Below are positions 1 through 13,729 of a stretch of 64,000 bases of DNA, in pieces; positions within the stretch are counted from its first letter, which is position 1; every line of letters starts with the position of its first letter. Below the pieces are notes generated by a model. The model searched no databases and had not been told where the DNA came from. It was given only the letters and a program-made list of their open reading frames with translations. The stretch covers positions 606,513,677 to 606,577,676 of the forward strand of contig NC_081405.1 of assembly GCF_030272615.1 (NCBI RefSeq), written 5' to 3'. The position numbers were made by a program, and so were the translations under genes. The DNA comes from Cryptomeria japonica (lineage: Eukaryota > Streptophyta > Pinopsida > Cupressales > Cupressaceae).

Positions 1-2972
1 ACATAGGTAGGTAGTGGATCCTAGCTGTCTCATAGCCTCACATACCCCCATCCTCAAGGTTCCCTACGTCTACTTCCTCGTATACACTCAACCAAGACCA
101 TCTCCTACATTCTTGGAGAGGAATTCACATTTCAACACAAGACCAACATATGAAAACAATAAGGATAAACCAGTTTAGCCACCAAGGTACAGAAGAATAA
201 AGATAATAATCGTCAATTCCGACAGTAAGGCAAGAAAATAATTCAGGAATTGCAACATCAAATCAAGTAAGAACAAGATTGCAAGATCATGGCTAAACCT
301 TCAAGGTTAAAATAAAATAAATTGTTGGCCCACAAGGAAATAAATAAATAATAAAAGAAAATCATAAGTGCACATTACATCACTATGTGACTAGCAGCTA
401 GCCACCAACGAGGAAGGAAGGAACAATCATCTAGCTATCGTAGTAGCTCATCATGTGGTGGGGTCTAGTCACACATCCGCATGGAATGGTTGTGTGCACC
501 TTGACATCACCCTGCATCACATTGTCACGCGGCATGGCTCTACCCTAAACCTATCAGTAGGCCGCATGGTAATATCTACTACATCCCACATCGTGTCTCA
601 GCACGACATGGCAATACTCCAAGCGGAAAGGGCACGCAATGGACGTATCCCGCATGGCAGTGTACCTCACGGAAAAGGGCACATGTAGGTCACACCCCAC
701 ATAGCGACGTTCCTCTCAGGATACTCGTCATAAGCCAAAGGTATACATGGCTAAGGTCTACCCACAAGTCTACCAACACTAGTCAATTGGCAGCTCATGT
801 GAAAAATAGCATGCCTCTCATGAAGACAAGGCAAAAGATGCTCCAATAAATCCATCATTATGCTCAAGAACTATCATCTATATGCTTAAAAAAAAAGGAT
901 AGGAATTAGGCTGGCACACATGAACCTTATACATCAGTTCATCACAAGGGGAAGTATTGAGTACACCTATAATACAGTTTCATTACAAAACTATATTTTT
1001 CCTTGGAATAGGGAAGCTAAAGTCGCTTCGCATCGACATTACTCGTATGTCGTTCCATACTTTTCAAGGAATGGTGACTTCTACTACTACCCCTTCACAT
1101 ACCGACTTATCAACAACCCATGGGTTGGCAATCAGTAAGGGAACAAATAATCAACATCACATAAATAGTATGGTTTCCCATACTCATAAGCAAACATATC
1201 CTCCATGGTTGATTACTTCACCATCCCACAGGTACACATAGCAAGCATGGGTTTCTTACAACACACAAGGTATAGCACCGTTATTGGTCTAGTCACATTT
1301 ACGGGGGTAATTTTAAATATGCTATCATCTACTCAAGAAGGGTTTAACCTATGCTTTCCACATGAATTCATTAAATAAAGTTTACTCTAGATACACGTAC
1401 CGAAATTCTTAACAATTCAATTTTACACAAGGAAATAACGTCATTCTGATATCTTTCTCAAATTCCACTAAGCATTTGCATTCACATTACTAACTATGCA
1501 ATTTTCTTTTCCAAAGTGAAAACTTTCCTCTTTCAATTAGAAGCCAAAAGAAAACATACAATTTCACATGCGTTATAAAAATTCTTCTTAAATCACTGCA
1601 TTCTTAGTAGCATTTCTAAAAAAAAACTTATGATCCTAGGCAAGGAGAAGGGGAAAGAGAGTTTGAAAATTAAACTATTTCCTACGAATACATAAGATCC
1701 ACAAGGTTACACTATATGCTCAGATATAAGTCTATCATTTTAGTTGCATGGTTTTCATTTCACTATATTTTAGGAGGATGCCAAAACAGCCTAACATGAC
1801 ATTTGCAATTATTATGGTTGCAATAGAATGTTCTAGTTTTCCAAACAAGAAATCAAGTCAAAAAATCTTTCTGTAATACAAGACCTCTTGAGAACACTCA
1901 CTATTCTAAATTTAATACGAAAACATATCAAAACCTACAACCTATCATTGAAAATCAAAATACGACAAAAAATTAAATGAGGAGCTATCAACTAAATGAT
2001 ACACATTTATGCATACACATCAAACAAGCTTTTCGTTAGCACTTTCTAAACATAATAAGGCAATTATCTATATCCAAAGGCAAGTTCAAAGGAGCATTGC
2101 TAAAAATAGGTCCTCAATCAAACTGGGTGAAGAAGCACATAACCAATCTTTCATGGAACATCTTAAGACACTCTCAAAGTTACTATAACATGTTCCCTTT
2201 TGATACTTCCTTTTACAACTAAAGCAGTTTCACAAAATCAACTATTCTCATATTAATGTACATTACTTAAGATAGAATTTAATTATGTTACTCCTACGAG
2301 ACACATGAAGTATTCCTTAATGTAAACATACAATTTTTTCTCAATAAACAATATTAACTTCCAAACCCAAAGCCCTTTATAATCTAAATACACATAAGCA
2401 TTGTAAGGCTCACACAAGGGCTCAAGAAGTCACAGCCTTCTCTCGCAAAGAGAAAACTCAAATAAGAGATAATTACACATATCAAAATTGTTTTACTTTC
2501 TAGAGAGAGAGATAGGAGGAAGGGTGATAATTATTCAATTTACTACATAATAAGCATTTAATATTGGTCATACCAGTCCCTCAAGTGGACAACACTAAGA
2601 TAGATCATAACCATAACAAGCACATTTCATACTTTTAGATGCAAGACAACACTAACCAATCCAAGTGGACTAATCAAAAGAGTAAAACAAATCAAGAACG
2701 AAGGTACATACGACTCTATTTCAAAATATGATAAATCATAGACCAAGACCTCAATAAGCAGACAAAACACATACAATCACTCCCAAGCACCCACGTCAAG
2801 AAATTGAAAACAAGGTGTGAACACACATGTTACACCCCAGATAAGTTTTGTTCAATCACACACCTACAAAAGGGAGGACAAGCATACACATAAGGTTGAT
2901 ACACCACACACCAACTAAGGGCACAAGCAAAACCAGAGATCCCAGTGTTGCAACATGGGCTGTGATACCAAA
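1..2972 (-). other. Internal region of a minus-strand LTR element, no gene seen
   Basis: This stretch lies on the internal side of a primer binding site and LTR that read on the minus strand, so it should be the leader and start of the internal region of that element. I find no open frame with recognisable gag, protease or pol motifs on either strand; the longest frames are under 100 codons and look random. The sequence is AT-rich with scattered purine runs. The element continues past the left edge of the window, so whether it ever coded cannot be judged here. Confidence 0.5.
2954..2970 (-). promoter_or_regulatory. Primer binding site (tRNA-iMet type) of the left LTR element
   Basis: Read on the minus strand this is TGGTATCACAGCCCATG, which matches the usual plant initiator-Met primer site TGGTATCAGAGCC with one change. 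It lies two bases inside the LTR edge at 2973, the expected position for minus-strand priming, and fixes the element's orientation. Confidence 0.7.
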
Positions 2973-3266
2973 TGTAATGCCCCACCAAGAAACCCGAAAG
3001 GGATAAAGCTAAAACACTCAAATGGAGTGTAAATGTTTTTTTTTATATAATAATAAGGCACAACATTAAGATTCCTTGGAGTTATCTAATGCTTAGATAA
3101 CACAACAGAAGACTAAACGAACCTAAGGAGTTTCCGTGATTACATAACTTAACACCTAACTCAACTCGCGACATTTGATTCAATTAAGCAGGATATCTTA
3201 ATTACATGTTATTACTTGGAACATGGATTAAATTTGTTCAGTGAATTAACGATATAGAAATTAGGA

Positions 3267-3710
3267 AACGTTCATCTATTATGGTTGGAGTTGAGGCTAA
3301 CATGAGGAAATTTACCCATAGAAGTTAAAACATAGATAACATATGAATTCATCCATTAAGGTTAAAATATAGTTATCTTGATGAGTTCATCCAATTTAGT
3401 TAAAATATAACTAATAAGATGAAGTTCATTTATTAAGGTTAGATCGTAATATAACATAATGAAGTTCGTCCCTTAGGGTTAAAAAAAAGGTAACTTAATG
3501 AGTTCACCCATTATAGTTAAAATAAGGTTAATATGATGAGATTCATTTGTTAAGATTAATATAAAAATAACTAAATGAGTTCACCCATTTTATTTCAATT
3601 ATAGCTATTGAGATGAAGTTCATTTATTAAGATTAAAATGTAGATAACAACATGAAGTTCATCCATTAGAATTACAATTTAGGTGATATGACGAGTTCAT
3701 CCAATACTTT
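3267..3710. repeat. Minisatellite, about 11 copies of a 39-bp unit
   Basis: Copies share the core TTCATCCATTAAGGTTAAAAT followed by an AT-rich spacer ending GATGAG or ATGAAG. Successive cores start near 3349, 3387, 3426, 3466, 3505, 3542, 3580, 3619 and 3658, a steady 37-40 base spacing. Copies are 70-85% alike by eye, so the array is old. It lies inside the long LTR. Confidence 0.75.
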
Positions 3711-5145
3711 TAATCCATTCATTGCGTTCAAGTTTACATTAACACATGCCATGCATCTTGTTCCAAAATGTACTATAATTTCATCATAACTAATGAGTTC
3801 TTTCATGCATACTTAATTGTATCATCATTAACTGAAACTAATTACAGTCCTTCATGATCCATTTATTGCATTTAAAAGATGACTACATACATGCATTACG
3901 ATAATTCTCATCTAACCCACTTATATATTCTATCCAATTATCATCCATACATGCTAGCACTATCCATGAAACATGAGAGACAAAAACATCACATAACACA
4001 AAAATGATCTCAGAGTTCACCCCTAGAGGGCTACATCTCCGGGTCTGCTCATTTGCAAGACCCCTCTAGTAATTAATTAAGTTATAGTTACATAGGGTTC
4101 ACGTCATTTACATTCCTGCCTTTTAGGCGAGCACAACAATATACAAACAACCACTTCAGTCAATAAAACCTAAATGATCCCTACATAGGAACAGATCCAA
4201 CTGAGCATATTAAAAGCTAATACAAAGGTCCATTGTCAGACGGTACTCTAACTAGGATCCTGACCCACCTAGGGCCAACCACAATTCAGCCAGACGACAA
4301 GGTCTAAACAAACATATCAGGTCTTGCCATTACTTTAAACAAAAGCGAGTACAGCAATTAGAACTTGCGACAGCAATCACCAAAGAAAATACAATCTTTT
4401 CCCATATTGATTTAAACATTTAAAGGTTGATCAAGTTTTCTAAAATGATCTAAGTCATTTTCAGTTATCTATCTACTTTGTCTAAAAAAAACATGACATT
4501 TATGGTTTACTAACTCACTATAGTTCATTAACATCATACAAAAACATAATTACGTTATTATGAATTTCCAAACAAAATCACAAGAATATAATTAAATAAA
4601 CATTAACCAACTAAATATGATATTTAATCTTCAATTAAAACATCATTGTCATACTAGTTCTAAAATAATTCCTCCAAATTTGTCTTTCCAGATCCAAGTT
4701 ACACTATACGGATCAAGGAAATATATATATAAAGAAACCAAATATAGATAATCCATTCCCAAATTAACAGATTATTTCCTTGCGCACATGAAGAAAAATA
4801 CCAAAATTAACTATTAATTAATACATATCTTTATTAATCCGTGATTAATAAAATATAATAAATTAATAATTAAAAACCAATATTAACAAATTAAGTATTT
4901 AATTAGAAAAATATGTCATTAATAATAAAATAGAATTTGAATATTAATTAATGTATATTTCCCATTATAAAAATAATTAATAATAATTTAATAATAATTT
5001 ATTACTTAATGAAGAATTAATCATAATTAAAAAAAACTTAAATAAAATTACATTTATTGTAATATTAAATTATTTTATTTTTTTTTTGTTTAAAAATATA
5101 TAATAAAAAAAACCACAGTTTGAAAAAAAATAATATAAAGTAAAG

Positions 5146-5330
5146 GGGGGGGGTGTTCCACGTGGCCCCCATGGTAGCTCACGCTACCATTAGTAGCGCT
5201 ACTACCAAATAGTCGCAGGCAGTTGCCATGGGCAGCACTACTACCATTTGGTAGCAGTCTGCTACCATGGTAGCGGGCGCTACACCCGGTGGTGGGGGTT
5301 TATCCCTGCCACAAGGGTTCTTGCCCTTTT
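5146..5330. repeat. GC-rich block of GTAGC/GCTAC palindromes
   Basis: A short GC-rich island in a strongly AT-rich LTR. It contains perfect palindromes, for example GTAGCGCTAC at 5193-5202 and GCTACCATGGTAGC at 5261-5274, and a hairpin CTACCA-TT-TGGTAG near 5241. It directly adjoins the (TA)n tract. Its role is unknown; a transcription-start or structured RNA segment of the LTR is possible. Confidence 0.6.
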
Positions 5331-5335
5331 TCTTT

Positions 5336-5484
<149 letters not shown>

Positions 5485-7434
5485 TAAATTAATTACTATC
5501 AAAAAACACACAGTAATAAAAAAAAATACAGTCTCCCAGAGACTTTAAATTTAATTTTCCAACGCATGGTTTTCTCACATTTTTCAAATACTCAAATGAG
5601 GAAAAAAAATTTTCAATCAAACACCATCATGGCAAGGTAAGATTGATTTACACAAATTTAATATCAAATCAAAACCCCATAAAAGTAAAACAATAATAAA
5701 CTAAAAACCCCCAAATTTTCTTTCATTCACAGTCACTGAAATATATTTTTTCAGAATGTTTAAAACAGCAGTATGGGAAATTTTATTGCAAGAACATGAT
5801 TTTTCCAAATACCCAATAACTTTCCCCAATATAAAGCAATGCAAACCCATTTTTTTTCAAAGTTGAAACTCAAATCTGAGAACATTCATGCTTTTTTTTT
5901 TTTAAACCCAGCATTCCATGAAGAACAACAAAACATCATTTTTTATTTAACAACGAAATAAAAAAAGTAAACAAGAATCCTACCTCCTTTAGCATTCCTG
6001 GCGAGATTTCGAAGAAGAGCCCCAACCTGCAGTTGTAGAAATTCATCCTTGCCCAAAAACCCCAATTCTCTCCATCCAAAATATTTTTTCCCCAAAAAAA
6101 ATCAACCCCCAAAATGTTTTTCCAACCTAGGTTAAAAGAATGAAATTTCGACCGAATTTCGAATTTCGAATTTAAGCACTTTTTTAAATTAAAAAAAAAA
6201 TGAAAATAATCATTATTTTCAACTATTCAAATAATCTAACTTGCTTTTCTAATTAAAATTAAAATGCTTCTCTCTCATTTAATTATTAACTAAGCTAACA
6301 TTTATTTTTCACAATATTGATGGGGATAAAATATTTTAATTAAATTAATTCTCAAAATCACTCTTTCACACTAAATCAAAATATATATGAATAAAACTTA
6401 CTTTTCTAATCAAAATTGATTTTCTTGAATAAGTAAAATTAGTCTTTCTTTTCCAAAACGCAAAAGAGATTAACTTATTTCTATTTCAAATAAGTTTAAA
6501 TCTTTCCTTTTTAAAACACACAAACTAATTAAATTCGTTATTTAAAATTAACCATTAAATTAAACTCGCGACAAACATAAATAAAGTGATCTTTTTAAAT
6601 TAGTGATTATTCACATACAATAAACTTATTTATTTTAATTCCTCAATTACTAATGCATAAATGAACACATTAAATTAAATTAAATACTTAAACTTGCTTC
6701 AACCATAAATATAGTGATCCTTTTTAATTAATGATTAATCACCTAAAAGAAACCTATTTATTTTGATTTCTCAATTACTAATGCGTAAATGAACACATTA
6801 AATCAAATTAAATACTTAAGATAAAGTACTCCATTTTACCACACGCAAGGCACGCAAACCAAGAAAGCCCACCAATCACACAACACGCAAACCCATACAA
6901 AAAGGAAACTGACGGACCAAACACGACGCTCACTTGATCATGGCTAAGGCAAGACAAGGGTTTTACGACCACCTAATCCAAATCCTAAGGATGAAAAAGG
7001 TATACTCAACCCTGCGAATCCTGATGGAGATGAACCTCACACCTAGGCGGTATTGTACCTACAATCTCCTGCAACCATGAGTCACACAAGCATACATATA
7101 TATACATATTCAATGAAGGCGTTAGCTCGAGATTTATAACAAGAATTAGGGAAACAATTAAACTTACACAAGAATCAATGCGAAAGCACAATAACAAGTG
7201 TGCACAATATTCATATTATCCAATCTACAACATTACATAACGGTAATTCAACCATTCAAGAATGCCACATAGGAAAAGTCAACCAAAGTCAAACCAATGG
7301 TACAAGGCTGACTAGGGTAGGGCACTATACATTGCATCGATGGTACTCAGCTCTTGAGTTACCGTGATGGCTTCCAAGTTGAGAAAACATCTCTGAAGAA
7401 CCTACAGTTTAGGTAATAGGAGCAGTTGAAGCTC

Positions 7435-10266
7435 CTACAAATCTTGAGTCTGGTTGCTGATCTCTAAGTCTATCTTGGCAGTCTGACGCTGAAAATGATG
7501 AACAATTTGTCCATAGGCAGTGTATAAATCATAGGGCATCTTGAAGTTGTTGATATATTCCTGTAACTCCGATTGGAATTGAGCTTTCTGTTTGAGCACA
7601 TCTTCACAAAATAGATGGGGTTGGCAGATTTTATTCAAAAGTAATTTACCCTCACCCATAGAAACACTGATATCATTTTGTTGCTTCAGTAGTTGTGTCT
7701 TGAGTTCATTCATTTGCTTGACTAAGGTAATATTGAGTGCCTTTTCATGGTTCTTTCTTGCAGTTGCTTGAGCAACATCTTTCAAACATTGTACCTGGTC
7801 CTCTACTACGTTACAAAAAAGTTTGAGCTTGGATAGAGAGGAGTCAGTACTGGGGAGGTTATTACTGGGAATTAGACTGGTAAGGGTGTCAACTGCAATT
7901 TGTATGACATCACGTTCTTCCTTCTTCTGCAATTCTTCCAGTCTCTCCTGTGCAAGTTTGATGCCTCGAAGTAGCTCAGACTCATCTACAGATTGAGTCA
8001 GACATGCAAGAGTTAGATCAATAGGACTGGTGGAATCAACCTGCTTGGTTTGATTACAGGTTGCCTTAGGAGTCTACCCTCCTTCTTTGGTCTTGATCTC
8101 CACTTGTTTTCTCTTCTCTGCTTCCTTCTCCTCTTCCACTCTTTTCTTTTCTTCTTCTTTCTTCTTCTCTAACTCTTTATTTTTCTCCTCTTCTTATTTC
8201 TTCTCCATTTCTTCCTTTTTCTTATCCTCTTCTTGCTTTTTCTTTTCCTCTTTTCTCTTGTTTTCTTCTTGCCTTGCTTTTTCCTCTTGTTCTTTCTATG
8301 ATTTCTCTTTGTCCTGTTTCTCTTTCTTAGCTTTTTCTTTGTCAGGAGTGACATCCTCATTATCTAATGCATCAACATCAATAGGGTCAATTTGTTTTGT
8401 CACTCTTTCTCCTTGACTGTCAAATACCTCATCCGATTTATCTTAGGATAGGTCAGGTGCTTGGTCAGCCTGCCTAGCGACTTCAGATACTCGGTGCATT
8501 TTGACAACAATTTTAACATGTATGTGTGTATCATTTTCTACTTTAGAAGTTTTACCTTCTAGTAACCTGAGTCACCTCCTTCTCATAAAGAAGATGTCTT
8601 TGTTCTTATCCATAATTTCAAATACTCAGAATTTGAAGCATTAGGAAAGTACTATGCAAAAAATTTCTCCCTGATCTCTTGTTCTCTCTCAATGGAAATG
8701 CGCCATCTATTATCCAAAGAATCATACAAAGAATTTGGAGTAACAGTTTTAATCTCAGAAGGTGACCGATCATTAACACATAAATATTTAATGACCTCCT
8801 ATTCTACATCCTCTCTTTCACTATCATTAAAGTCATCAAAAGATTCCTTTAAGTCATCAAGCACTTTCCTCCTAATATTCTTTATTGTCCTTTGACAATG
8901 TGTCATTGATTTATAAGAAGAAATATCTATATTTACCGGTGTAGAAGTTGTTGGTACATTACCGGTAGACTTTGGTTTTTTGCTTGATTGCCTTGTATTC
9001 TTTATTTGAATCTCCGGTTTGATGTCTTCTAACTCTGGTGAGTGAGTCCTGGATTTCCACTTCCTCTCGAATACTTTTGCCAAAAAAATCTCAGGTTTCT
9101 TTTTGGTTGGTGACCGCTTGGTCACTTTCGGATTGGCAGATGTAACCGGTGCAGATATCGATGGCACTGCTTTGCCCTTTTTCTGCTTTGGTTCCTCAAT
9201 TGGTGTGACCCTCTCCAAGTAGGTACTGGTTCTTTTCTTTTGTCCATCTAGTGGTGAGGCAAGTAGGGTAGAGGCATACCCAATCAATATGTCATTCACC
9301 ACTTCATACCCCATAGGGCCAACTACTTCCTTTCTAGGTTCCACAGCTTCCATTATGCAGTCATATGTCCTTATTGTGAAGCAGATGTCATCTTCATACT
9401 TCTTCACTATATCACCAGATATCCTCATTATTTGGTTCATCTTTCATTTGAATTCATCAAAATACTTATTTAGAACCTCGGGATATGCAATCCCCACTGC
9501 TTGTAGACTCTCTTTAATTTGTCTGGAAACTGGTAGATCAATAGACCATTGAACATCACCGACTCTAGGGAAATAACCTTGAAAATAGAAGAATAGACCG
9601 AGCAAAAGTTGGCCAAACTTGAACCTCAGTGATTTGTCATGTTTGATGGATTTTAGATTCACCAACAGTTGCTTCTGTAAGCAGCTACATAGGTCATATT
9701 TAGTATCTTCCTTGATCATCCTGTAAGCAGCATTCACCGCAGCAGCAAGGACAGAATTCATTCTGTTGGCATAAAATGTCTTGTAACCAATCACCATGCA
9801 ATCATATTTTACCAAATCATCAAAAATGGTGTTGACGGTCATTGCCCGTTGGTCACTCACAAAACCGGTGATCTGTGTCATTTTAGTTTTGGTGACCTTT
9901 CGTAGAATTGGTACTTCTCCAACATTGCATAATCTAGTGATGGCATGAATCGTTTCCAGTGTGATGTCATGGGTCCGCTCGAGATACATCTTGTCACCAT
10001 GCACTTTGCTAAGGATAATGTGAATATGTTCTTCTATAAATTCTTTCAGAAAGTATACTGCATTGTGTAGTTTCATCTTCTCGAGGATGCTATACTCTGG
10101 TTTGATCTTCTTGTCATCTCCACAGAATAGACTTAGCTAGGAGTGAATTACTAGGGATCCTAGGTCTTTCAACTTACAGTCTATATACCTCGAAATATCT
10201 CCCTCGACAATAACTCCGATAGGAATTTGAGATAGGGCATTGTATCTCATTTTCTTTTGAAGAAAT
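7435..10266 (-). pseudogene. Large unknown ORF of the pol-less LTR element, main body
   Basis: I do not recognise this protein. With the N-terminal piece at 17947-18001 it forms a frame of about 960 codons. The first part (to about 9300) looks globular and carries in-frame stops at a TAG near 10140 (between HS and LSLF) and a TGA at 9444-9446 (between FK and KM). A Lys/Ser/Thr/Pro-rich linker follows (about 9250-8850), and frame is lost between 8799 and 8416. Next comes a highly charged Lys/Glu coiled-coil tract (about 8340-8100, one or two further stops), and then a helical C-terminal part, open from 7932 to 7435. It sits where pol would be in an autonomous element. Extra ORFs of unknown role are known in plant LTR elements; its function is not inferred. 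Confidence 0.6.
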
Positions 10267-11788
10267 TGATAGTTCTGATACTAATTGTTAAGTACAGATG
10301 CCAAGCTAACAAGATGAGAGGGGGGGTGAATCATACAAACTTAATCTTCCATAAAAATAATAGATTCAACCTCGGTAACATATACTTCAGCAATATAACC
10401 AAAACTGCTAAACATGCAAACTTATAAGCATATAAACATCATAACACTCATAACACCTGATTTAACGTGGAAACCCAAATAGGGAAAAACCACTGTGGGA
10501 TTTCAGACCCACTAAGAAATATACTCTTCTAGAGTATGCTCGGTTAAAAGAAAATCCTGTTAAATATTATAAACACATTGCTAGATGTGACCCGGTTAAG
10601 GGATTTCCCTCAGATCTGTTAGGATCTTCACCTTGTTAGAAGTGACCTTGTTAAAGGATTTCAAACACTCAATCAGAATGTCACCTTGCTAGAGGGTTTT
10701 ACAAATAAGACTATTAAGTCCACTCGGTTAAGAGATTTTCTGTCACTTTACAAAATAACAATAATAAAATATATCTGCAACTTCACATCAAAAATGCTAA
10801 AGCAGATTCTTATTTGCTTAAATACAATCTAGTCATAGGACTTATCTGTCCCTCTGCTCGGCTCTATACTCTGTTAATCAAACAGGTCTTCAAGCTTCTA
10901 TGCTCGGTAATCATTATGTAGCATCTCTATGCTTACACTTGCCCGTATGTATTGTTTATCAATAGTTCCTTATTTATAAACAATTTGCTAACCGCTTAAT
11001 CTCCTTGATCACATATCCCATGATCAATCATAGCCATCAGATCTTTAAACTTGACCAGGTTCAATGTATCCTTCGATCTAAAAAATGTTTTACCTCGCCT
11101 TGGAACTTGCATACATTTCTTGGAACTTATGCTAAGGTATTGCGGTTCAATCTGAGTTGTAGATCTTTTTGCTGATTTTCTATTGCCATAGATTCTTTAA
11201 CAAACTTCATGCACAGCATACCAATCATTTAATCTATTCTATCTCATTAGCTTCCTTCATTAAATAACGTATTTAATCATTTAATGCATTCTGTTATAGC
11301 TCGGTTGCAACTCGGTAAATACTAAACTTCACTAGGTAGACATTCCACCTTCATTAACCGATAGCGATAACCTTAGGGTTTATCGACTAGGTTCCTTAGG
11401 GTTTACCAACTAGGTTCTTTGCTCGGTAACATAGTATAGTATTAACCTTTCAATCAATAGCATATGTAGGATATCAAAACAATCTAAACATTATGATCTC
11501 ATTATTGTCTAACTCGGTAATAGTTGCCCATTGAATAACTTCTCCCCTTATTCATCACAATCTTTCTATGTCTTTTACCGACATCTTTATACTCATCAAA
11601 TCATACTTCTTAAGATATGGCAACATAATACTGAATTAGAAAATCAATTTCTTGACATCAATGACAAAAAAATAATAATATTAAGACAGTAAACATCCTT
11701 AATCAGTTATATTCATAATCATCAACAACCTTCTCAATATCCTAATTGAAATGCCAACAATCTCTTATTGTCTATTATAATGCCAACA
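10267..11788 (-). repeat. 3' LTR of the copia element
   Basis: 1522-base direct copy of 16420-17946. Near its plus-strand left end it has the module GATGAGAGGGGGGGTGAATC and, further in, AACGTGGAAACCC...GGGAAAAACCACTGTG, both shared with other LTR families in this window. Confidence 0.95.
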
Positions 11789-11801
11789 ATCTCCCCCTTT
11801 G
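11789..11801 (-). promoter_or_regulatory. Polypurine tract of the copia element
   Basis: Minus-strand AAAGGGGGAGAT directly precedes the 3' LTR start TGTTGGC. Two more purine runs (AAGGGGGAGAAG and GGGGGAGAGC types) lie in the next 120 bases, so the tract is repeated, as in some plant copia elements. Confidence 0.85.
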
Positions 11802-12155
11802 GCATTGATGGGAAAACCAATTGATTTGACCTAATTGATTTGGATTTAGATTGTTGTGAGATTCTGAAATGCTCTCCCCCTGTCATCAGACTTCTCCCCC
11901 ATACAATAGTCTTCTCCCCCTTTGACAACAATGCCAAAAAGTAAAAGAGCTAAAACATGATTTCTTCCACTGAGAAGTGAATTCCTTGCTGTTATGTGTC
12001 AACTCAGTCTCGGTTAGAGCATTATGTCTTCAATTCCTGTTCCCTGTATTTGTTTCCTGCACACCTTAAGAAAACATCCTAAAGTGTGTAAATAAGCATC
12101 AATCCACACATAATATTTTGTAGATTCATCGAATTGATGCTTTCACCAAACTCGA

Positions 12156-12817
12156 TCAGTGAGTAGAAGATAGGGGTAGGACCCCTAACTTGCTTTTGAG
12201 ATACTCAAAAGTGTCCCTTGGAAATGACTTTGTGAAGATATCTATGATTTATTCCTTTGTGCTAACATACTCCAACACCACTTTCTTCTCTTGAACTTCT
12301 TCTCTAAGATAATGATATTTAATAGAGATGTGCTTTGTCTTAGAGTGCATAACAAGATTCTTTAAAATGTTAATGGCACTAGTATTGTCATAGAATATAG
12401 TTACTAGCTTGGTAACTTTCTCATTATACCTTCCAACAGTTGTTTGATCCATGCTATATTGGTACAATTCAATGTTGCAGCAACATATTCAACTTCTATT
12501 GTTGACTGTGAAACACATCCTTGTTTCTTGCTAAGCCAACTCACTAATCTTTCTCTTAAAAAGAAAGCTCCTCCACTTGTGCTTTTTTTGTCATCAATGT
12601 TGCCTGCCCAATCAGCATCAGTATAAACTTTTAAATCAAAGTCATTTCCTTTCTGATATACTAAGCCATAATCTTCAATGCCTTTCAAGTACCTAAAAAT
12701 TCTCTTGATTGTTGTCATGTGTGTTTCCTTGGGATCTACAGAAAATCTTGCAACTATACCTAATGCATGTGTTATGTCTGGTCTATTGTGAACAACATAT
12801 TGCAATTTTCCAATCAT
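12156..12817 (-). pseudogene. Copia polyprotein, C-terminal RT and RNase H part
   Basis: The frame from 12817 carries the end of RT and the RNase H domain with YTDADWAG and EVEYVAA, the usual copia RNase H acidic residues. It then shifts into the frame open from 12467, which carries YDNTSAINILKN, HSKTKHISIKYH and the terminal EYVSTKE motif. That is followed by an in-frame TAA and a decayed tail (IIDIFTKSFPRDTFE) ending at TGA 12156-12158. The shift and the stop make it non-functional. RNase H removes the RNA template after first-strand synthesis. Confidence 0.85.
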
Positions 12818-13144
12818 AGATCGGTAAGTATCTCATCAATAGATGCAGATTCATCATTCTTTGATAATTTACAGTTGGTAGTCATAGGAGTACTTACTGT
12901 TTTTGAATCCTCCATTCCAAATTTCTTCAAGATTTTCTTTATGTACTTGGATTGAGTAATGAAAATCTCATCTTTCATTTGCAGTATCTGTAAACCTATA
13001 AAATACTTTATCTCACCGATTAATGACATCTCAAATTCTTTGCTCATTTCATTTCCAAAGTTCTTGCATAAAGAGTCATTTCCACAAAATATAATATCAT
13101 CAACAAATATGGCTGAGATCAGTATACCATTTTCATCATTCTTC

Positions 13145-13177
<33 letters not shown>

Positions 13178-13693
13178 TTCACTTGTCCTTATGAAACCAA
13201 TCTTGATTAAATAAGAGTGCAATCTCTCATACCATGCTCTAGGTGCTTGTTTCAAACCATATAATGCTTTGTTCAATTTACATACCTGATCTTTATTCTC
13301 TCCTTCAACAAATCCTTCAGGTTGTTCAATATAAACTTCTTCTTCTAATATACCATTCAGAAATGTAGATTTGGCATCCATTTGATATACCTTGAAATTT
13401 TTGTAAGCAGTGTATACCAACAATGTTCTTACTCCTTCAAGTCTTTCCATAGGTGCAAAAGTCTCACCATAATCACTTCCCTCTTCTTGAGCATATCCTT
13501 TGCAAACTAGTCTTGCTTTATTTTGAATGACCTCACCTTTCTCATTTAACTTGTTACTGAAAATCCACTTAGTACCGATTACATTTTTGTCCTTCGGTCT
13601 TGGGACTAGTGTCCATGTGTCATTCTTCTTCATTTGATCAATCTCTTCTGTCATAGCATTTATCCAATCTTCACTATTAAATGCCTCTTTCAC
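12818..13693 (-). pseudogene. Copia polyprotein, reverse transcriptase part
   Basis: The frame from 13693 starts with the copia RT N-terminus (WINAMTEEIDQM, GTKWIF, RLVCKGYAQEEG, YQMDAKSTFLNG, ALYGLKQAPRAWY). It runs into an (AT)n tract at 13143-13172 and is lost there. RT resumes in another frame, with FVDDIIF (the YVDD catalytic box, Tyr replaced by Phe), YFIGLQI and the STPM motif, ending near 12814. Expansion of the dinucleotide tract is the likely cause of the shift. Confidence 0.88.
13143..13172. repeat. (AT)n tract inside the copia RT coding region
   Basis: About 15 AT units in the middle of the RT domain, between the AWYERLHSYL motif and the FVDD box. It replaces part of the expected coding sequence and breaks the frame. 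Confidence 0.9.
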
Positions 13694-13729
13694 TATTCTA
13701 GGTTCAAATTCAGATATCAGACATGTGTT

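Noticed and set aside
455-1241. Short plus-strand frames of 72-94 codons at the left edge
   Set aside because: No motif, poor composition, and they oppose the orientation of the element there.
8087-8416. Plus-strand Ser/Phe-rich frame opposite the Lys/Glu tract, and the minus-strand Lys/Arg-rich frame at 8169-8360
   Set aside because: Both are shadows of the Lys/Glu-rich coiled-coil codons of the minus-strand unknown ORF in the neighbouring frame.
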